A DNA stretch of 64,000 nt from Desulforamulus aeronauticus DSM 10349 (GTDB lineage: Bacteria; Bacillota; Desulfotomaculia; Desulfotomaculales; Desulfotomaculaceae). Of this stretch, positions 19,678 to 28,490 are shown one piece after another. Under the pieces are notes generated by a model. It made no database searches. It was not told the origin of the DNA and was given only the letters and a program-made list of their open reading frames with translations. Each line of letters opens with the position of its first letter. The stretch's first letter is position 1. The stretch covers positions 1 to 64,000 of the forward strand of contig NZ_FRAR01000023.1 of NCBI RefSeq assembly GCF_900142375.1, written 5' to 3'. Made by a program: the position numbers and the translations under genes.

Positions 19678-20926
19678 AAAAAGCTTCCTTTCTACTCTTC
19701 ATTTGTTGTCTTTTTACATTCATAGCTAGGCCAACAAACAAAAAATATACAAATAACTGTTGCGGTTGATAAAACGGGTTTTCTGACATCGCGTAAGCAA
19801 TACAAATTAATTGCATCCCAATAGATGCTGTTATAAGCATTTGTTCTTCATGACTTCCTCTTCGTATAGATTTAATAAATGTTGTAAAAGTTTGATACAA
19901 TGATGACAATATGCTTATAATATATATACCACCACCAGCATATCCCAATTCGGCAATAAGCTGCAAATATGAGTTATGAGCTCCTGCGAAATATACATAA
20001 TCTTCTTTTGTTTTGTATAAATTATAATAGACATCATATGTATTAATACCATGACCAAACAATGGTTTTGATTCAATCATTTCATAAGCTATTTTCCAAA
20101 ACCATTCTCTATTGCTTAGAGCAACTGTTGTTCCACCCTTATTTAATAATTGTTCAATAATATCCCCTAAATACAACCCATGCAAAATTGGAATTAAAAA
20201 CATCATCATTATTAATAAAATTTTTCTTACATTGCTTTTACCTTTGTAAGAAACCATTATAAACACACATACCATGACAAATGGTAATATCATTATTAAA
20301 CTTCGTTTATTCGTCAGAATTACCGCATAAAACATTAATAATAATTTGCTAATATTTAAAGCTTTTTTCTCATCATTTAAAATGGCTCTAGTTGCAGCAA
20401 TGCAAAATCCAACAGATATACAAAAAACATTAAAGCTAACTTCACCTGCCAAGCCAGGATAGCCACCATGCGATATATTTGTAATAATTGTTACTTGCTG
20501 TGTATACGTAAGCATATACCCAAAAACATTAATAATAAGATTAGGATAGAATGAATTTACAATAGTAGATATGGCAAAAACAAAAGATATAATTTCAAGT
20601 AGTTTTAATAATTTTAAATAAAATCGATAATCCTTACATAACATAAGTATCAAAAACCCCAGCACGAATATGATAATATATTGATACCCCGTGCCAATAT
20701 TAAAAAACACCATGCTCACCGTTATATATATTAACGTAAGCCCCCATAATTTATTATTTTTTCTAATTGGATATTGATGCGCAATGAACATAAATATTAT
20801 TATTATCAAAGCAGCAATAGCCGGAATATATCTGTATCGTGTAAATAAACCAATATACCCAAAACATATAACACAGATTGTGAAAAATAATATAAATTCA
20901 CACAATTTCGTTTTACTTGTAGTCAT
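19649..20926 (-). CDS. O-antigen polymerase/ligase-like membrane protein (Wzy)
   Basis: Polytopic membrane protein of 425 residues with around 10-12 hydrophobic segments and the periplasm-facing loop motif GHGINTYDVYY...GAHNSYLQLIAELGY that marks the Wzy_C/O-antigen ligase family. In a Wzx/Wzy locus with a CpsC-like regulator and no lipid A pathway, polymerisation of repeat units is the likely job. ATG start at 20926 with a GGAG about 11 bases upstream. Overlaps the downstream glycosyltransferase by 29 bp. Confidence 0.87.
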   Translation of the reverse strand: MTTSKTKLCEFILFFTICVICFGYIGLFTRYRYIPAIAALIIIIFMFIAHQYPIRKNNKLWGLTLIYITVSMVFFNIGTGYQYIIIFVLGFLILMLCKDYRFYLKLLKLLEIISFVFAISTIVNSFYPNLIINVFGYMLTYTQQVTIITNISHGGYPGLAGEVSFNVFCISVGFCIAATRAILNDEKKALNISKLLLMFYAVILTNKRSLIMILPFVMVCVFIMVSYKGKSNVRKILLIMMMFLIPILHGLYLGDIIEQLLNKGGTTVALSNREWFWKIAYEMIESKPLFGHGINTYDVYYNLYKTKEDYVYFAGAHNSYLQLIAELGYAGGGIYIISILSSLYQTFTTFIKSIRRGSHEEQMLITASIGMQLICIAYAMSENPFYQPQQLFVYFLFVGLAMNVKRQQMKSRKEAFYENTNCKSI

Positions 20927-20957
20927 TTGTTAGCTTACTCCGCAGTACTCAATATTT

Positions 20958-22103
20958 TTATTTTTTAATGATAAAACCTTCAAAAATATCTTCAAGCTTT
21001 TGAGCAATCGCACTTGCACTAAAGTTCTTCATTGCATTTTCAGATATACTTTTGTCTTTATATAAATACCTATTTTTATATATTTTTATCATTGCCTCCG
21101 ACAGCCCATCAATATCATCAGGAATAAATGTTAATCCGTTTGAAATATTCACATATTCTTCTATCGGGCTACCTTTAGTACATATAACGGGCATTCCACA
21201 CATCATAGCTTCAATGAAAGGAACCCCAAACGATTCAAGAACACTTGCAGATACAAACGCATCACATTGATCGTAATATTGGACAATATCCTCCCGAGAG
21301 ACATACCCTGTCATCGTTACGGCATCATTAAGTTGCAACATATCAATCTGTTGCTTAAGCTTATCAAATTGATCACCGTTACCTATAACTGTGAGTTTCA
21401 CAGACGGATTATCTGCAAATGCCTTTGCAAAAGCATCAATAACGATGTTAAAGCGTTTATGTGTGACCAATCTCCCAACTGTTATAAACTTGAAAGCATC
21501 TCCATTTTTTTCTTTTTGTTTATATTTAAAAGTACAACTTACCATATTAGGAATTACATATATTTTCTTTTGTGTTCCGGTTAAATCTATAACGCTATTT
21601 TTTAACTGTTCGCTGACACAAATCACAGCGGACGAAACACTCACCATTTCTGTTAACAACATTTGTGTACTATTTGAAATTGCTTTTTCTTGAACCTTAG
21701 TCCAGTGTTCTGTAATAGCAATTGGTATATTCAATTTTTTAATGAAATCCCATATTTCCTTATTTAAAGAGATCAACGGAAAATGTATATAGATAATATC
21801 CGGAAGCCCATCATTATCAATAATTTTTTCTATAATTTTTTTGAAGTAAATATATTTAATATGCCTAAGCAATTTCTTAGGGATACCGCCAAGCGGCAAG
21901 TGATACCCACATACCAAAACGCCATCTTTTATAATTTGTTTAAAGTAAAAACGTTTCTGATATTTAATTGATCGCACATCACAATATGAGTAAACCACTT
22001 TATGACCAATATCTTTCAGAGCCATCGCTTGTTCAAATTCAAATATACCCATCATACCAGTTTTTACTTCCGGCATTGATCTACCTATTACCCAAACGTA
22101 CAT
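20958..22103 (-). CDS. Glycosyltransferase family 4 protein
   Basis: GT-B glycosyltransferase of about 381 residues. The C-terminal half has the nucleotide-sugar signature ESFGVPFIEAMMCGMPVICT (the E-x7-E motif) and the strand KFITVGRLVTHKRFNI that starts the donor domain; the N-terminus has an acceptor-domain GMMGIFEFEQAMAL loop. The start is taken as ATG at 22101-22103 (GGAGA upstream, long 12-base spacer); GTG at 22130 is possible but has no ribosome site. It lies 31 bp before the polymerase gene and belongs to the same AT-rich block. Confidence 0.85.
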   Translation of the reverse strand: MYVWVIGRSMPEVKTGMMGIFEFEQAMALKDIGHKVVYSYCDVRSIKYQKRFYFKQIIKDGVLVCGYHLPLGGIPKKLLRHIKYIYFKKIIEKIIDNDGLPDIIYIHFPLISLNKEIWDFIKKLNIPIAITEHWTKVQEKAISNSTQMLLTEMVSVSSAVICVSEQLKNSVIDLTGTQKKIYVIPNMVSCTFKYKQKEKNGDAFKFITVGRLVTHKRFNIVIDAFAKAFADNPSVKLTVIGNGDQFDKLKQQIDMLQLNDAVTMTGYVSREDIVQYYDQCDAFVSASVLESFGVPFIEAMMCGMPVICTKGSPIEEYVNISNGLTFIPDDIDGLSEAMIKIYKNRYLYKDKSISENAMKNFSASAIAQKLEDIFEGFIIKK

Positions 22104-22255
22104 AATTTTATTTTTTCTCCAATTTATCACAGGATGAAGTATAAGATTGTATTTAATACTTCCTTCATTAATTTTAACTTTAGTAAATTAAGTTATTTCC
22201 GGTAATTCTTCAGTTTCCTTTTTTCCTTATTCAACGTGTAAGTCTGATTTACACC

Positions 22256-22798
22256 CTATTCTCCTGAGCGGTTCTTGTAGAAAACCAACCATTCTTCTTC
22301 ATATCGTTGTATCTTATTTCTCATTTCAACAACATCTAATTTTCTCTTGTTTAAGAGATTTTCAAAACTGCCGATTTCTTTTGCAGGAACGCCAGCAACA
22401 ATTCTCCCGTCGGGGATATCACATGAAACTATGCTTCCCCCCCCAATAATGACGTTTGACCCTATTTTTACATTAGGCAATATTATTGATTTTGAACCGA
22501 TAAAAACATTATTACCTATTTGAATAGGCCCTAATTGCAATCGAAAAAATTCATTTGGAGCAACATGTTTTAATACATAATGTATAACATCATGCGTAAT
22601 AAAAGAGACATCGGATGCCACAACAACATTGTTTCCCATTTTTATCAATTCCGGCTCTGGTGGAATCTTTACGGGTTGCCAATAACAATTTTCACCTTGT
22701 TTAGCAAAATACTTAATCTTTTTTAGATACGAAGCTTTCTTATAACCATCTGATTCCAACCCTAATCTAAGAATTAAATATAGTCTTTTAAATGTCAT
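22256..22798 (-). CDS. Hexapeptide-repeat O-acetyltransferase
   Basis: Left-handed beta-helix acyltransferase of 180 residues. Hexapeptide repeats run from about residue 50 to 150 (IQIGNNVFIGSKSIILPNVKI), with the catalytic-type histidine in FITHDVIH and the final GVPAKEIG loop of the LacA/CatB branch. It probably O-acetylates a sugar of the repeat unit using acetyl-CoA. Start ATG with AGAGG 8 bases upstream. It lies at the boundary between the AT-rich glycosyltransferase block and the more balanced block of modification enzymes upstream. Confidence 0.85.
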   Translation of the reverse strand: MTFKRLYLILRLGLESDGYKKASYLKKIKYFAKQGENCYWQPVKIPPEPELIKMGNNVVVASDVSFITHDVIHYVLKHVAPNEFFRLQLGPIQIGNNVFIGSKSIILPNVKIGSNVIIGGGSIVSCDIPDGRIVAGVPAKEIGSFENLLNKRKLDVVEMRNKIQRYEEEWLVFYKNRSGE

Positions 22799-22850
22799 GA
22801 TTAAAACCTCTTACTTGATAACAATATGACCATTCAATTGTTACCACTGT

Positions 22851-24257
22851 TTACTTAGCCGGCAACAGCATATACAGTATTTTCCCTGACCCATTCTTTG
22901 GAATATCATCAATAGCAAGAATTAGGAACATCGACTTGTAAAGCCCTGTCTTTTCGCTTATAAACGTCCATACTCGCTCAGAAAGTGCTGCATCGGTAAT
23001 ATAAATAACCATTTCTTTATCCGTACCCGTACAGGCACAGTCGATGTTAAATTCAGTCTTAATCAAACGCTCACACTCATCAAGACTAACACGATAACCG
23101 AGCAACTTCAGAAATCTGGATTTTCTACCAATGATGTAATAGCATCCGTCCACATCCCGGCAAGCAATGTCACCCGTTCGATACTCACCACAAAAAACAT
23201 CATCAAGTAGCAAATCCTCACGGCATTGTGCATATCCCATTGTTACATTTGGTCCTCTGTAACCCATCTCGCCCTCAACATCATCTCCGGCGATCTCATT
23301 ACCGTTGTCATCCAGTAAAAATAACTCACCCTCGGGAATAGCTCTACCAATACTTCCGCATTTAGAGAGCGCCAGTTCGGGCGGTAGGAACGCCAGCCTT
23401 GCCGAAGTCTCCGTCGTTCCGAAAGTTGCAAAAAAACGCTTTCCTGTTCTTTCTGCATATTCGGCAATCTCAATAAACATTTTATCAGTTAGCTTACCGC
23501 CACCCTCTGCAAATGTCTTCAGATACGGTAAATCCATTTGTGTGAATCGGAGCTTCGAAAAGACCTCATAGCTGAAAGGTACACCCGTGAAATTAGTTGC
23601 TTTCTGTTCTTTGATAAAATGCCAGAAATCTACACTCATTAAGTTGTATGTAATCAGTAATATCGTTGCCCCGACGTATAGATGGCTATTTATGACATTC
23701 AGTCCCATCGTATAGTGCATCGGTAAATCACAAATCGGACGTTCATCTTTTGTCCAACCGAAAACCTTGGCGACATTTTTAGCGTTGGCCTCAAGGTTTC
23801 CATATTTATATCGCACGAGCTTGGGGCTTCCAGTTGAACCGGACGTTGTCATGAGCATAGCGAGCTTGTCATTAATCGGATAACCATCATAAACAGTTTT
23901 AATCAGCGTATAATCGTACTTTTCAAACACGATGGGAGCTTCGCTGTATTCATTTATGAATTTACTCGGAAGCCAAATGTAAGCAGGCATATAAATATCA
24001 GTCAACTGTCTTAATAATCCTCTGTCCATAGATGCACTCAAAAGCAACGGGACCACACTATTTTCTTGAGATACAACATAGCTTGCCAATGCTCCAATTG
24101 TATTTTCACAGAGAATAAAAATAACAGAGCGTGCTGGAATCACTAGAGCACATTCCACACAATAGTCGCACAACGCTCCGTAAGTGATTGAGCAACCGTT
24201 ATTATCCATAGCTGCAATGCTATTTCGATTTTGTTTGTCAATTTGTAAGAACATCAT
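22851..24257 (-). CDS. AMP-forming acyl/aryl-activating enzyme
   Basis: ANL-superfamily adenylating enzyme of 468 residues. The P-loop is MTTSGSTGSPK (about 137-147), the A5 region FATFGTTETSARLAF, A7 EYRTGDIACRD and the hinge IIGRKSRFLKLLGYRV, with C-terminal lysine in PKNGSGKI. It activates a carboxylic acid as the adenylate and loads it on a thiol. The acyl carrier protein and SDR encoded 0.8-1 kb upstream are the obvious partners, so it is probably an acyl-ACP synthetase rather than a CoA ligase. Start ATG-ATG with AAGGAG. Its substrate is unknown. Confidence 0.85.
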   Translation of the reverse strand: MMFLQIDKQNRNSIAAMDNNGCSITYGALCDYCVECALVIPARSVIFILCENTIGALASYVVSQENSVVPLLLSASMDRGLLRQLTDIYMPAYIWLPSKFINEYSEAPIVFEKYDYTLIKTVYDGYPINDKLAMLMTTSGSTGSPKLVRYKYGNLEANAKNVAKVFGWTKDERPICDLPMHYTMGLNVINSHLYVGATILLITYNLMSVDFWHFIKEQKATNFTGVPFSYEVFSKLRFTQMDLPYLKTFAEGGGKLTDKMFIEIAEYAERTGKRFFATFGTTETSARLAFLPPELALSKCGSIGRAIPEGELFLLDDNGNEIAGDDVEGEMGYRGPNVTMGYAQCREDLLLDDVFCGEYRTGDIACRDVDGCYYIIGRKSRFLKLLGYRVSLDECERLIKTEFNIDCACTGTDKEMVIYITDAALSERVWTFISEKTGLYKSMFLILAIDDIPKNGSGKILYMLLPAK

Positions 24258-24265
24258 ATAACTCC

Positions 24266-25012
24266 TTACATAATTGTACAGCCTTCAACCCCAATAACCT
24301 GTCCCGAAACATACGATGATAAATCGGATGCAAGGAAAACACATGCATTGGCAATGTCAAGCGGCTGGGCAATACGTCCCATACTGATATTATTGATTCT
24401 GTCTTTCAACTTTTCCTGATCCGCAGCATCCATCATCTCTGTTTTCGTAAGTCCTGGCGCTATGGAATTGACACGAATGTTTTTGCTACCCAGCTCTTTC
24501 GCTGCCGATTTTGTTATGGCAATAACTGCACCTTTTGTCGCAGAATAGACAAGCTGCCCCTTATTTCCTTTAACGCCGACCATAGATGAAATATTAATTA
24601 TACTTCCACCTTCAGGCTGACGCGCCATAACTCGGCTTGCCAGTTGAAGCATTTCAATCGTACCATATACATTAACCTCGAACATTTTTGTCATATGCTT
24701 AGGAGATATCATACCAATAAGCTCATTATATTCAATACCAGCATTGTTGACCAACACGTCAAGCCGTCCACGTTTATCTTTTATCTGCTTAAAAGCGCCC
24801 TTTGCTTCTGATTCATCAGATATATTGAAATACAGTGGAATAATCGAATTAGAAAACAAATCATCGGTGAGCCATTCATCGACCGCACCTTGCCTGACCT
24901 CGTTTGCATAAACAATTGCGCCCTCTTTAGCAAACTGCTGTGCTATCGCACGTCCTATTCCACGTCCCGCCCCTGTAACGAGACAAACCTTACCTTTCAA
25001 TAAATCAGCCAT
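24266..25012 (-). CDS. SDR-family 3-oxoacyl-ACP reductase-like protein
   Basis: Short-chain dehydrogenase/reductase of 248 residues, FabG-like. Seen: nucleotide loop VTGAGRGIGRAIA (about 12-24), NNAGIEY, catalytic Ser-Tyr-Lys as INISSMVG...YSATKGAV and the PGL.KTEM loop. In FabG this fold reduces 3-ketoacyl-ACP to the 3-hydroxyacyl form with NADPH. It lies 12 bp after the acyl carrier protein gene and 8 bp before the adenylating enzyme, so a carrier-bound acyl substrate is likely. A sugar substrate is the alternative. ATG start with GGGGAGG. Confidence 0.87.
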   Translation of the reverse strand: MADLLKGKVCLVTGAGRGIGRAIAQQFAKEGAIVYANEVRQGAVDEWLTDDLFSNSIIPLYFNISDESEAKGAFKQIKDKRGRLDVLVNNAGIEYNELIGMISPKHMTKMFEVNVYGTIEMLQLASRVMARQPEGGSIINISSMVGVKGNKGQLVYSATKGAVIAITKSAAKELGSKNIRVNSIAPGLTKTEMMDAADQEKLKDRINNISMGRIAQPLDIANACVFLASDLSSYVSGQVIGVEGCTIM

Positions 25013-25024
25013 AGCTTCCTCCCC

Positions 25025-25273
25025 TTAGTTGTCAAATGATACTCTGTATTTTTTTAGGATCTTCATACCATTTTCAAACGAGCCAAACGAAAGAATATCC
25101 TCGGTGTCAAACATAACATCAAATTCATTTTCCAGTTCTGAAATCAATGTAATATGTCCAAGCGAATCCCACTTTTCTGTGTCAGCAAAGGTGAAAGATT
25201 CGTTTAAGCTGTCCTCCCTAACATCAAACACACGAATAAAAATGTTCTTGTATTTTTCAATATTAGTCATCAT
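25025..25273 (-). CDS. Acyl carrier protein (dedicated to polysaccharide locus)
   Basis: Small acidic four-helix carrier protein of 82 residues. The phosphopantetheine attachment serine lies in KWDSLGHITLI (about residue 36), followed by the recognition helix ELENEFDVMFDTEDI. The ATG overlaps the acetyltransferase stop (ATGA), implying translational coupling. It is surely not the housekeeping FabD/FabF-linked ACP, given its location between an acetyltransferase and an SDR in a surface-polysaccharide operon. It should carry the acyl group made by the SDR and ligase downstream. Confidence 0.9.
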   Translation of the reverse strand: MMTNIEKYKNIFIRVFDVREDSLNESFTFADTEKWDSLGHITLISELENEFDVMFDTEDILSFGSFENGMKILKKYRVSFDN

Positions 25274-25923
25274 TTAGTACTTCCTTTTACATTATTATCT
25301 CTAAAAATTCTGGCAGGATAACCAAACACTTGCACGCCAGCGGGAACATCATTCAGTACAATACTACCTACGCTGATATATGCATCGTCGCCAACAGTCA
25401 ATCCTTCCAATATTACTGCATGGCTTCCAACATAAACTCGCTTTCCAAGATTAGCAGTAGTAGTATTGGCAAAACCTGCTGTTGTGGTAAAATCCCCTAT
25501 TTTTGCGTCGAAAGAAACTGTAGATCCTAAAACAGTAACGAAATTCCCGAATGTCGCTCCACAATCTATCACAAACGGCGTCATGACAACACAACCCTCG
25601 CCGAACGTTACAAAATCACCAAGTAATACTTCAGGAGATATTATTGTTTCAAACCTTGCACCTTTATCCTTCAATATTCTAGCAACTTTTTCTTTTACTG
25701 CAGGACTTGATATTCCCATAACAAACACTTCTTTGTCCTTCGGTTGCCAGTCTACAATCGAACCGATAATTCCGTAATCGCATTTCACATTATCCAATAC
25801 ATGAACATTGTCATCAATAAATCCTTTGATATTCCATTTTGGTTCGGACTTGTTCATCTTTTTAAGAGTAACCAATACTTTTCTTGCCATGCCTCCGCCG
25901 CCGACTATTATTAAATCTTTCAT
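25270..25923 (-). CDS. PglD/NeuD-type sugar N- or O-acetyltransferase
   Basis: 217-residue acetyltransferase with the PglD plan: an N-terminal Rossmann-like nucleotide-sugar domain (LIIVGGGGMARKVL) and a C-terminal left-handed beta helix of hexapeptide repeats ending GYPARIFRD. In Campylobacter PglD acetylates the 4-amino group of UDP-4-amino-4,6-dideoxy-GlcNAc to give UDP-bacillosamine. The matching dehydratase and aminotransferase are encoded in this operon. The ATG at 25921-25923 with GGAG 7 bases upstream is chosen over a TTG two codons earlier. The expected catalytic histidine of PglD was not clearly identified. Confidence 0.83.
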   Translation of the reverse strand: MKDLIIVGGGGMARKVLVTLKKMNKSEPKWNIKGFIDDNVHVLDNVKCDYGIIGSIVDWQPKDKEVFVMGISSPAVKEKVARILKDKGARFETIISPEVLLGDFVTFGEGCVVMTPFVIDCGATFGNFVTVLGSTVSFDAKIGDFTTTAGFANTTTANLGKRVYVGSHAVILEGLTVGDDAYISVGSIVLNDVPAGVQVFGYPARIFRDNNVKGSTK

Positions 25924-26012
25924 ATGCAATCTCCTATATTAACACTGTTTCCATTAATGTGAGCGTTTGGCCACCTTTTATCACTATTCCTGTAGCTGTT
26001 GCGCCATCGTTA

Positions 26013-27188
26013 CTAGCAGAAAGTGATATTATTTTTAGCCGTTTCGCATTTTTCCACCGCAGCTGTTGCATTTTCCGCCTGTGCAATCACAAAACCGACT
26101 CTGTCATCACTACTGTGAATATCGTGGATCGTATCGCCGATTTTCTTAATCAGCGTCACTTCCTGTATGCCTTCAAGTTGCATCGCGGTTTCCACTCCGT
26201 CGATGCCCCGAAAAATACCCTTCTCTCCTGTCAGGAATCTAATAGCGCTGCCCTTTACATATTTGGGGGTGAGATCCGGCTTCTCTCCGGACAACACATC
26301 CATGCTGACGTCTAGCATATTGATGCCGGTCGATAATCTTACTAGGTGCGAGGTTATGCAATCTCCTCCCAATCGTGCTCCCAACTCCATCATCTTCGGA
26401 CCATCTTTCGTTAGCATAATTTCCACGTGCGCTGGGCCGCAGTTAATGCCTACCGCTTTTACACCAAGCACTGCAAGGTTTTTTATTTTCTCGACATTGT
26501 TTTCTCCCAGAGCGCAGGGCTGGCTGTGTCCCAGTTCCACAAAATGCGGAGCTCCAGTGGTGAGCTTATCAGTCACCGCCAATACATGCGGTACACCGTC
26601 ATCCACGATGATTTCGACGCTTACCTCGTTGCCCTGAAGATATTCTTCGACAATCACCCTGCCGCTGTGAGAGTGCGCGACGCTGTATGCATACGCCTCA
26701 GCAAGCTCCTCCTGCCCATAAACGAGAATAACACCTCTACTTGCTGCATTGTCTACCGGCTTTAGGATGCAGGGGTAGGTGATTTGTCCGATATTTTCTT
26801 CCAATTCCACCGCCCTGTTGATGGTAAGGAACCAGGGGATTGCCACCCCATGCGCCTGAAACGCTTTAATCATCTCCGCTTTATCTGTAGCTTTTATGGC
26901 AGTTTCCATTGAAATGCCTGGAAGCCCCAGAACGGTTGTTGCCTTTGCCACAGCAATTATTGGCCGGTCGGTCGCCAGTGTCAATACACAATCTGGGCGA
27001 AAGTCACGTGCAGCCTGCAGGACACCATTTTCGTCTATGGTACTGCAGTTGTAAAATACGTCGGCGTACGGAATCCCCACCGCCTTCGAATTAAAATCCA
27101 CCACGCCTACATAATACCCGAGCTCTTTGGCTCGTGTAATTGCGGGGAGCTGCTCCACCGCTGCACCGATAACAAGTACTCTTCTCAT
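26013..27188 (-). CDS. ATP-grasp domain carboxylate-amine ligase
   Basis: ATP-grasp protein of 391 residues related in plan to PurK/carbamoyl-phosphate synthase domains. N-terminal pre-ATP-grasp domain (RVLVIGAAVEQLPAITRAKE), central ATP-grasp (PCILKPVDNAASRGVILV, VEEYLQGNEVSVEII) and metal-binding KMMELGARLGGDCITSHL. Such enzymes form an amide or peptide bond via an acyl phosphate. In a polysaccharide locus it may attach an amino acid to a sugar or uronic acid, or make a building block; this is inference. ATG start 13 bp before the sugar transferase end. Confidence 0.8.
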   Translation of the reverse strand: MRRVLVIGAAVEQLPAITRAKELGYYVGVVDFNSKAVGIPYADVFYNCSTIDENGVLQAARDFRPDCVLTLATDRPIIAVAKATTVLGLPGISMETAIKATDKAEMIKAFQAHGVAIPWFLTINRAVELEENIGQITYPCILKPVDNAASRGVILVYGQEELAEAYAYSVAHSHSGRVIVEEYLQGNEVSVEIIVDDGVPHVLAVTDKLTTGAPHFVELGHSQPCALGENNVEKIKNLAVLGVKAVGINCGPAHVEIMLTKDGPKMMELGARLGGDCITSHLVRLSTGINMLDVSMDVLSGEKPDLTPKYVKGSAIRFLTGEKGIFRGIDGVETAMQLEGIQEVTLIKKIGDTIHDIHSSDDRVGFVIAQAENATAAVEKCETAKNNITFC

Positions 27189-27201
27189 TTATGTAACGCC
27201 T

Positions 27202-27834
27202 TCACTTCCATGGTCTTCTCTCATTTCTTTCATCCCTTCCCCTACCATTGCGATAAACACTCTTCAGCCGCAGGATAGAGCTGATTGTTTTGAACAGTAT
27301 CTCCGCATCAAGTCTGAAGCTGATATTCTCCACATAATAATTGTTTACCTGATTGCGGACTTCAAAAGCCAACGCATTTCTGTGAAAGGCCTGCGTATAT
27401 CCTGTGATGCCAGGTCTTACAAGTACTCTCTTTTTTTCCTCCTCGGTGTATCTCTTAAACGCAGGCGGAAGATCGGGTCGGGGACCGATGAAGGACATAT
27501 CTCCCTTTAAAATATTAAATATCTGAGGTGTCTCATCTATACTCGTCTCCCGTAGAAACTTTCCGATTTTAGTCAGGCGAGGGTCATTTTTGCTATTATA
27601 AGTTGTGAGATCCTCATTTCGAATGTCTGGTGCATTTTCTTTCATAGTACGAAGTTTGTACATGATGAATATGCGTCCGTTCTTACCGAGCCGTGGAGAA
27701 TTGTAGAACGGTTTTCCGCCGTCCTCAAGATGAATTAATAGTGCCGCGATAAGAATTACCGGCAGTATCGGAATCATGAGAATTAATGCGAAAATGAAGT
27801 CAAACACCGGCTTAACAAAATGTTTATAAATAAT
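27202..27834 (-). CDS. PglC-type initiating sugar-phosphate transferase, apparent ATT/ATA start
   Basis: Membrane-associated phosphoglycosyl transferase of about 210 residues that moves a sugar phosphate from UDP onto undecaprenyl phosphate. One N-terminal re-entrant hydrophobic helix (FIFALILMIPILPVILIAA), then KLRTM, the catalytic DET in TSIDETPQIFNILKGDMSF, GPRPDLPP and RPGITGYTQ. No ATG, GTG or TTG precedes the helix except deep inside the upstream lmbE-like gene in another phase. AAGGAGGG (27845-27852) lies 7 bases before ATA (27835-27837) and 10 before ATT (27832-27834), the start used here. It overlaps the deacetylase stop. Confidence 0.85.
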   Translation of the reverse strand: MIYKHFVKPVFDFIFALILMIPILPVILIAALLIHLEDGGKPFYNSPRLGKNGRIFIMYKLRTMKENAPDIRNEDLTTYNSKNDPRLTKIGKFLRETSIDETPQIFNILKGDMSFIGPRPDLPPAFKRYTEEEKKRVLVRPGITGYTQAFHRNALAFEVRNQVNNYYVENISFRLDAEILFKTISSILRLKSVYRNGRGRDERNERRPWK

Positions 27835-28490
27835 TATCGTTTGACCCTCCTTACCGTCTCGAACATTTCTGCAGCTTCCATGTAACACTGATTTCCAACA
27901 TACCTCGCAAGATTTTCCAATCCACCAAGTGATCTCGGATGGGGATATTTTCTTACCTCGCTCTCGTAGCACGCAAAGGCATTAAGCTTCTTCTGCAGTG
28001 TCTTGCTGATATTTACCCATGTGTCCGGCTCAAATTTTGGGGAATACGCCAACTCCGTGCTTCCTACAATATAGAATGAATACATCTCCTCAAGATGCTT
28101 AGACAGCGGTCTGAGCGCAACACTAGCTGCTTCAAATACGATTCTGTGATCTTTATTCAGGTCTCCGCTGTGGTGTGTGTACACAATTTGCGGTTTGAAC
28201 GTGTCGACAACTTTTTCAATGGCTATTATAACGTCCACTAAGCAATAGGTATCAAGCTTCTGATCTAGAAATTTTAAGGTGTGTACCTGACTCACACCCA
28301 GAATCTGCGCCGCCCGTTCTGTAGCTGCTACCTGATTTACATTTAATCCGACGTATCGTAGCGATTCTCCCTCACATACGATAACACTGCAGACCTCGTC
28401 GCCCTCTTCCGCGTGTCTTGCGATGGTGCCACCGCACCCTAGCAGTTCATCATCCGGATGCGCTGCAATCACCATGACCCGCTTACCCAT
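27834..28490 (-). CDS. PIG-L/LmbE-family N-deacetylase
   Basis: Zinc-dependent deacetylase of 218 residues. The metal motif AAHPDDELLGCGG (His11, Asp14) and THHSGDLNKDHR supply the zinc ligands and the DHR supports catalysis. Family members remove N-acetyl from GlcNAc-type substrates (PIG-L, MshB, BshB). Here it would free an amino group for re-acylation by the LpxD-like enzyme encoded just upstream. ATG at 28488-28490 with GGAG 7 bases before it; the start overlaps the LpxD-like stop by 8 bp. A thiol-sugar (bacillithiol) role is less likely given the context. Confidence 0.85.
   Translation of the reverse strand: MGKRVMVIAAHPDDELLGCGGTIARHAEEGDEVCSVIVCEGESLRYVGLNVNQVAATERAAQILGVSQVHTLKFLDQKLDTYCLVDVIIAIEKVVDTFKPQIVYTHHSGDLNKDHRIVFEAASVALRPLSKHLEEMYSFYIVGSTELAYSPKFEPDTWVNISKTLQKKLNAFACYESEVRKYPHPRSLGGLENLARYVGNQCYMEAAEMFETVRRVKR

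Noticed and set aside
24266-25012. Housekeeping fabG-acpP pair
   Set aside because: No fabD, fabF or plsX nearby, and the genes are translationally coupled to sugar-modifying enzymes.
27838-27972. Long canonical start of the sugar transferase inside lmbE
   Set aside because: The extension is an out-of-frame shadow of the deacetylase and lacks any family feature.
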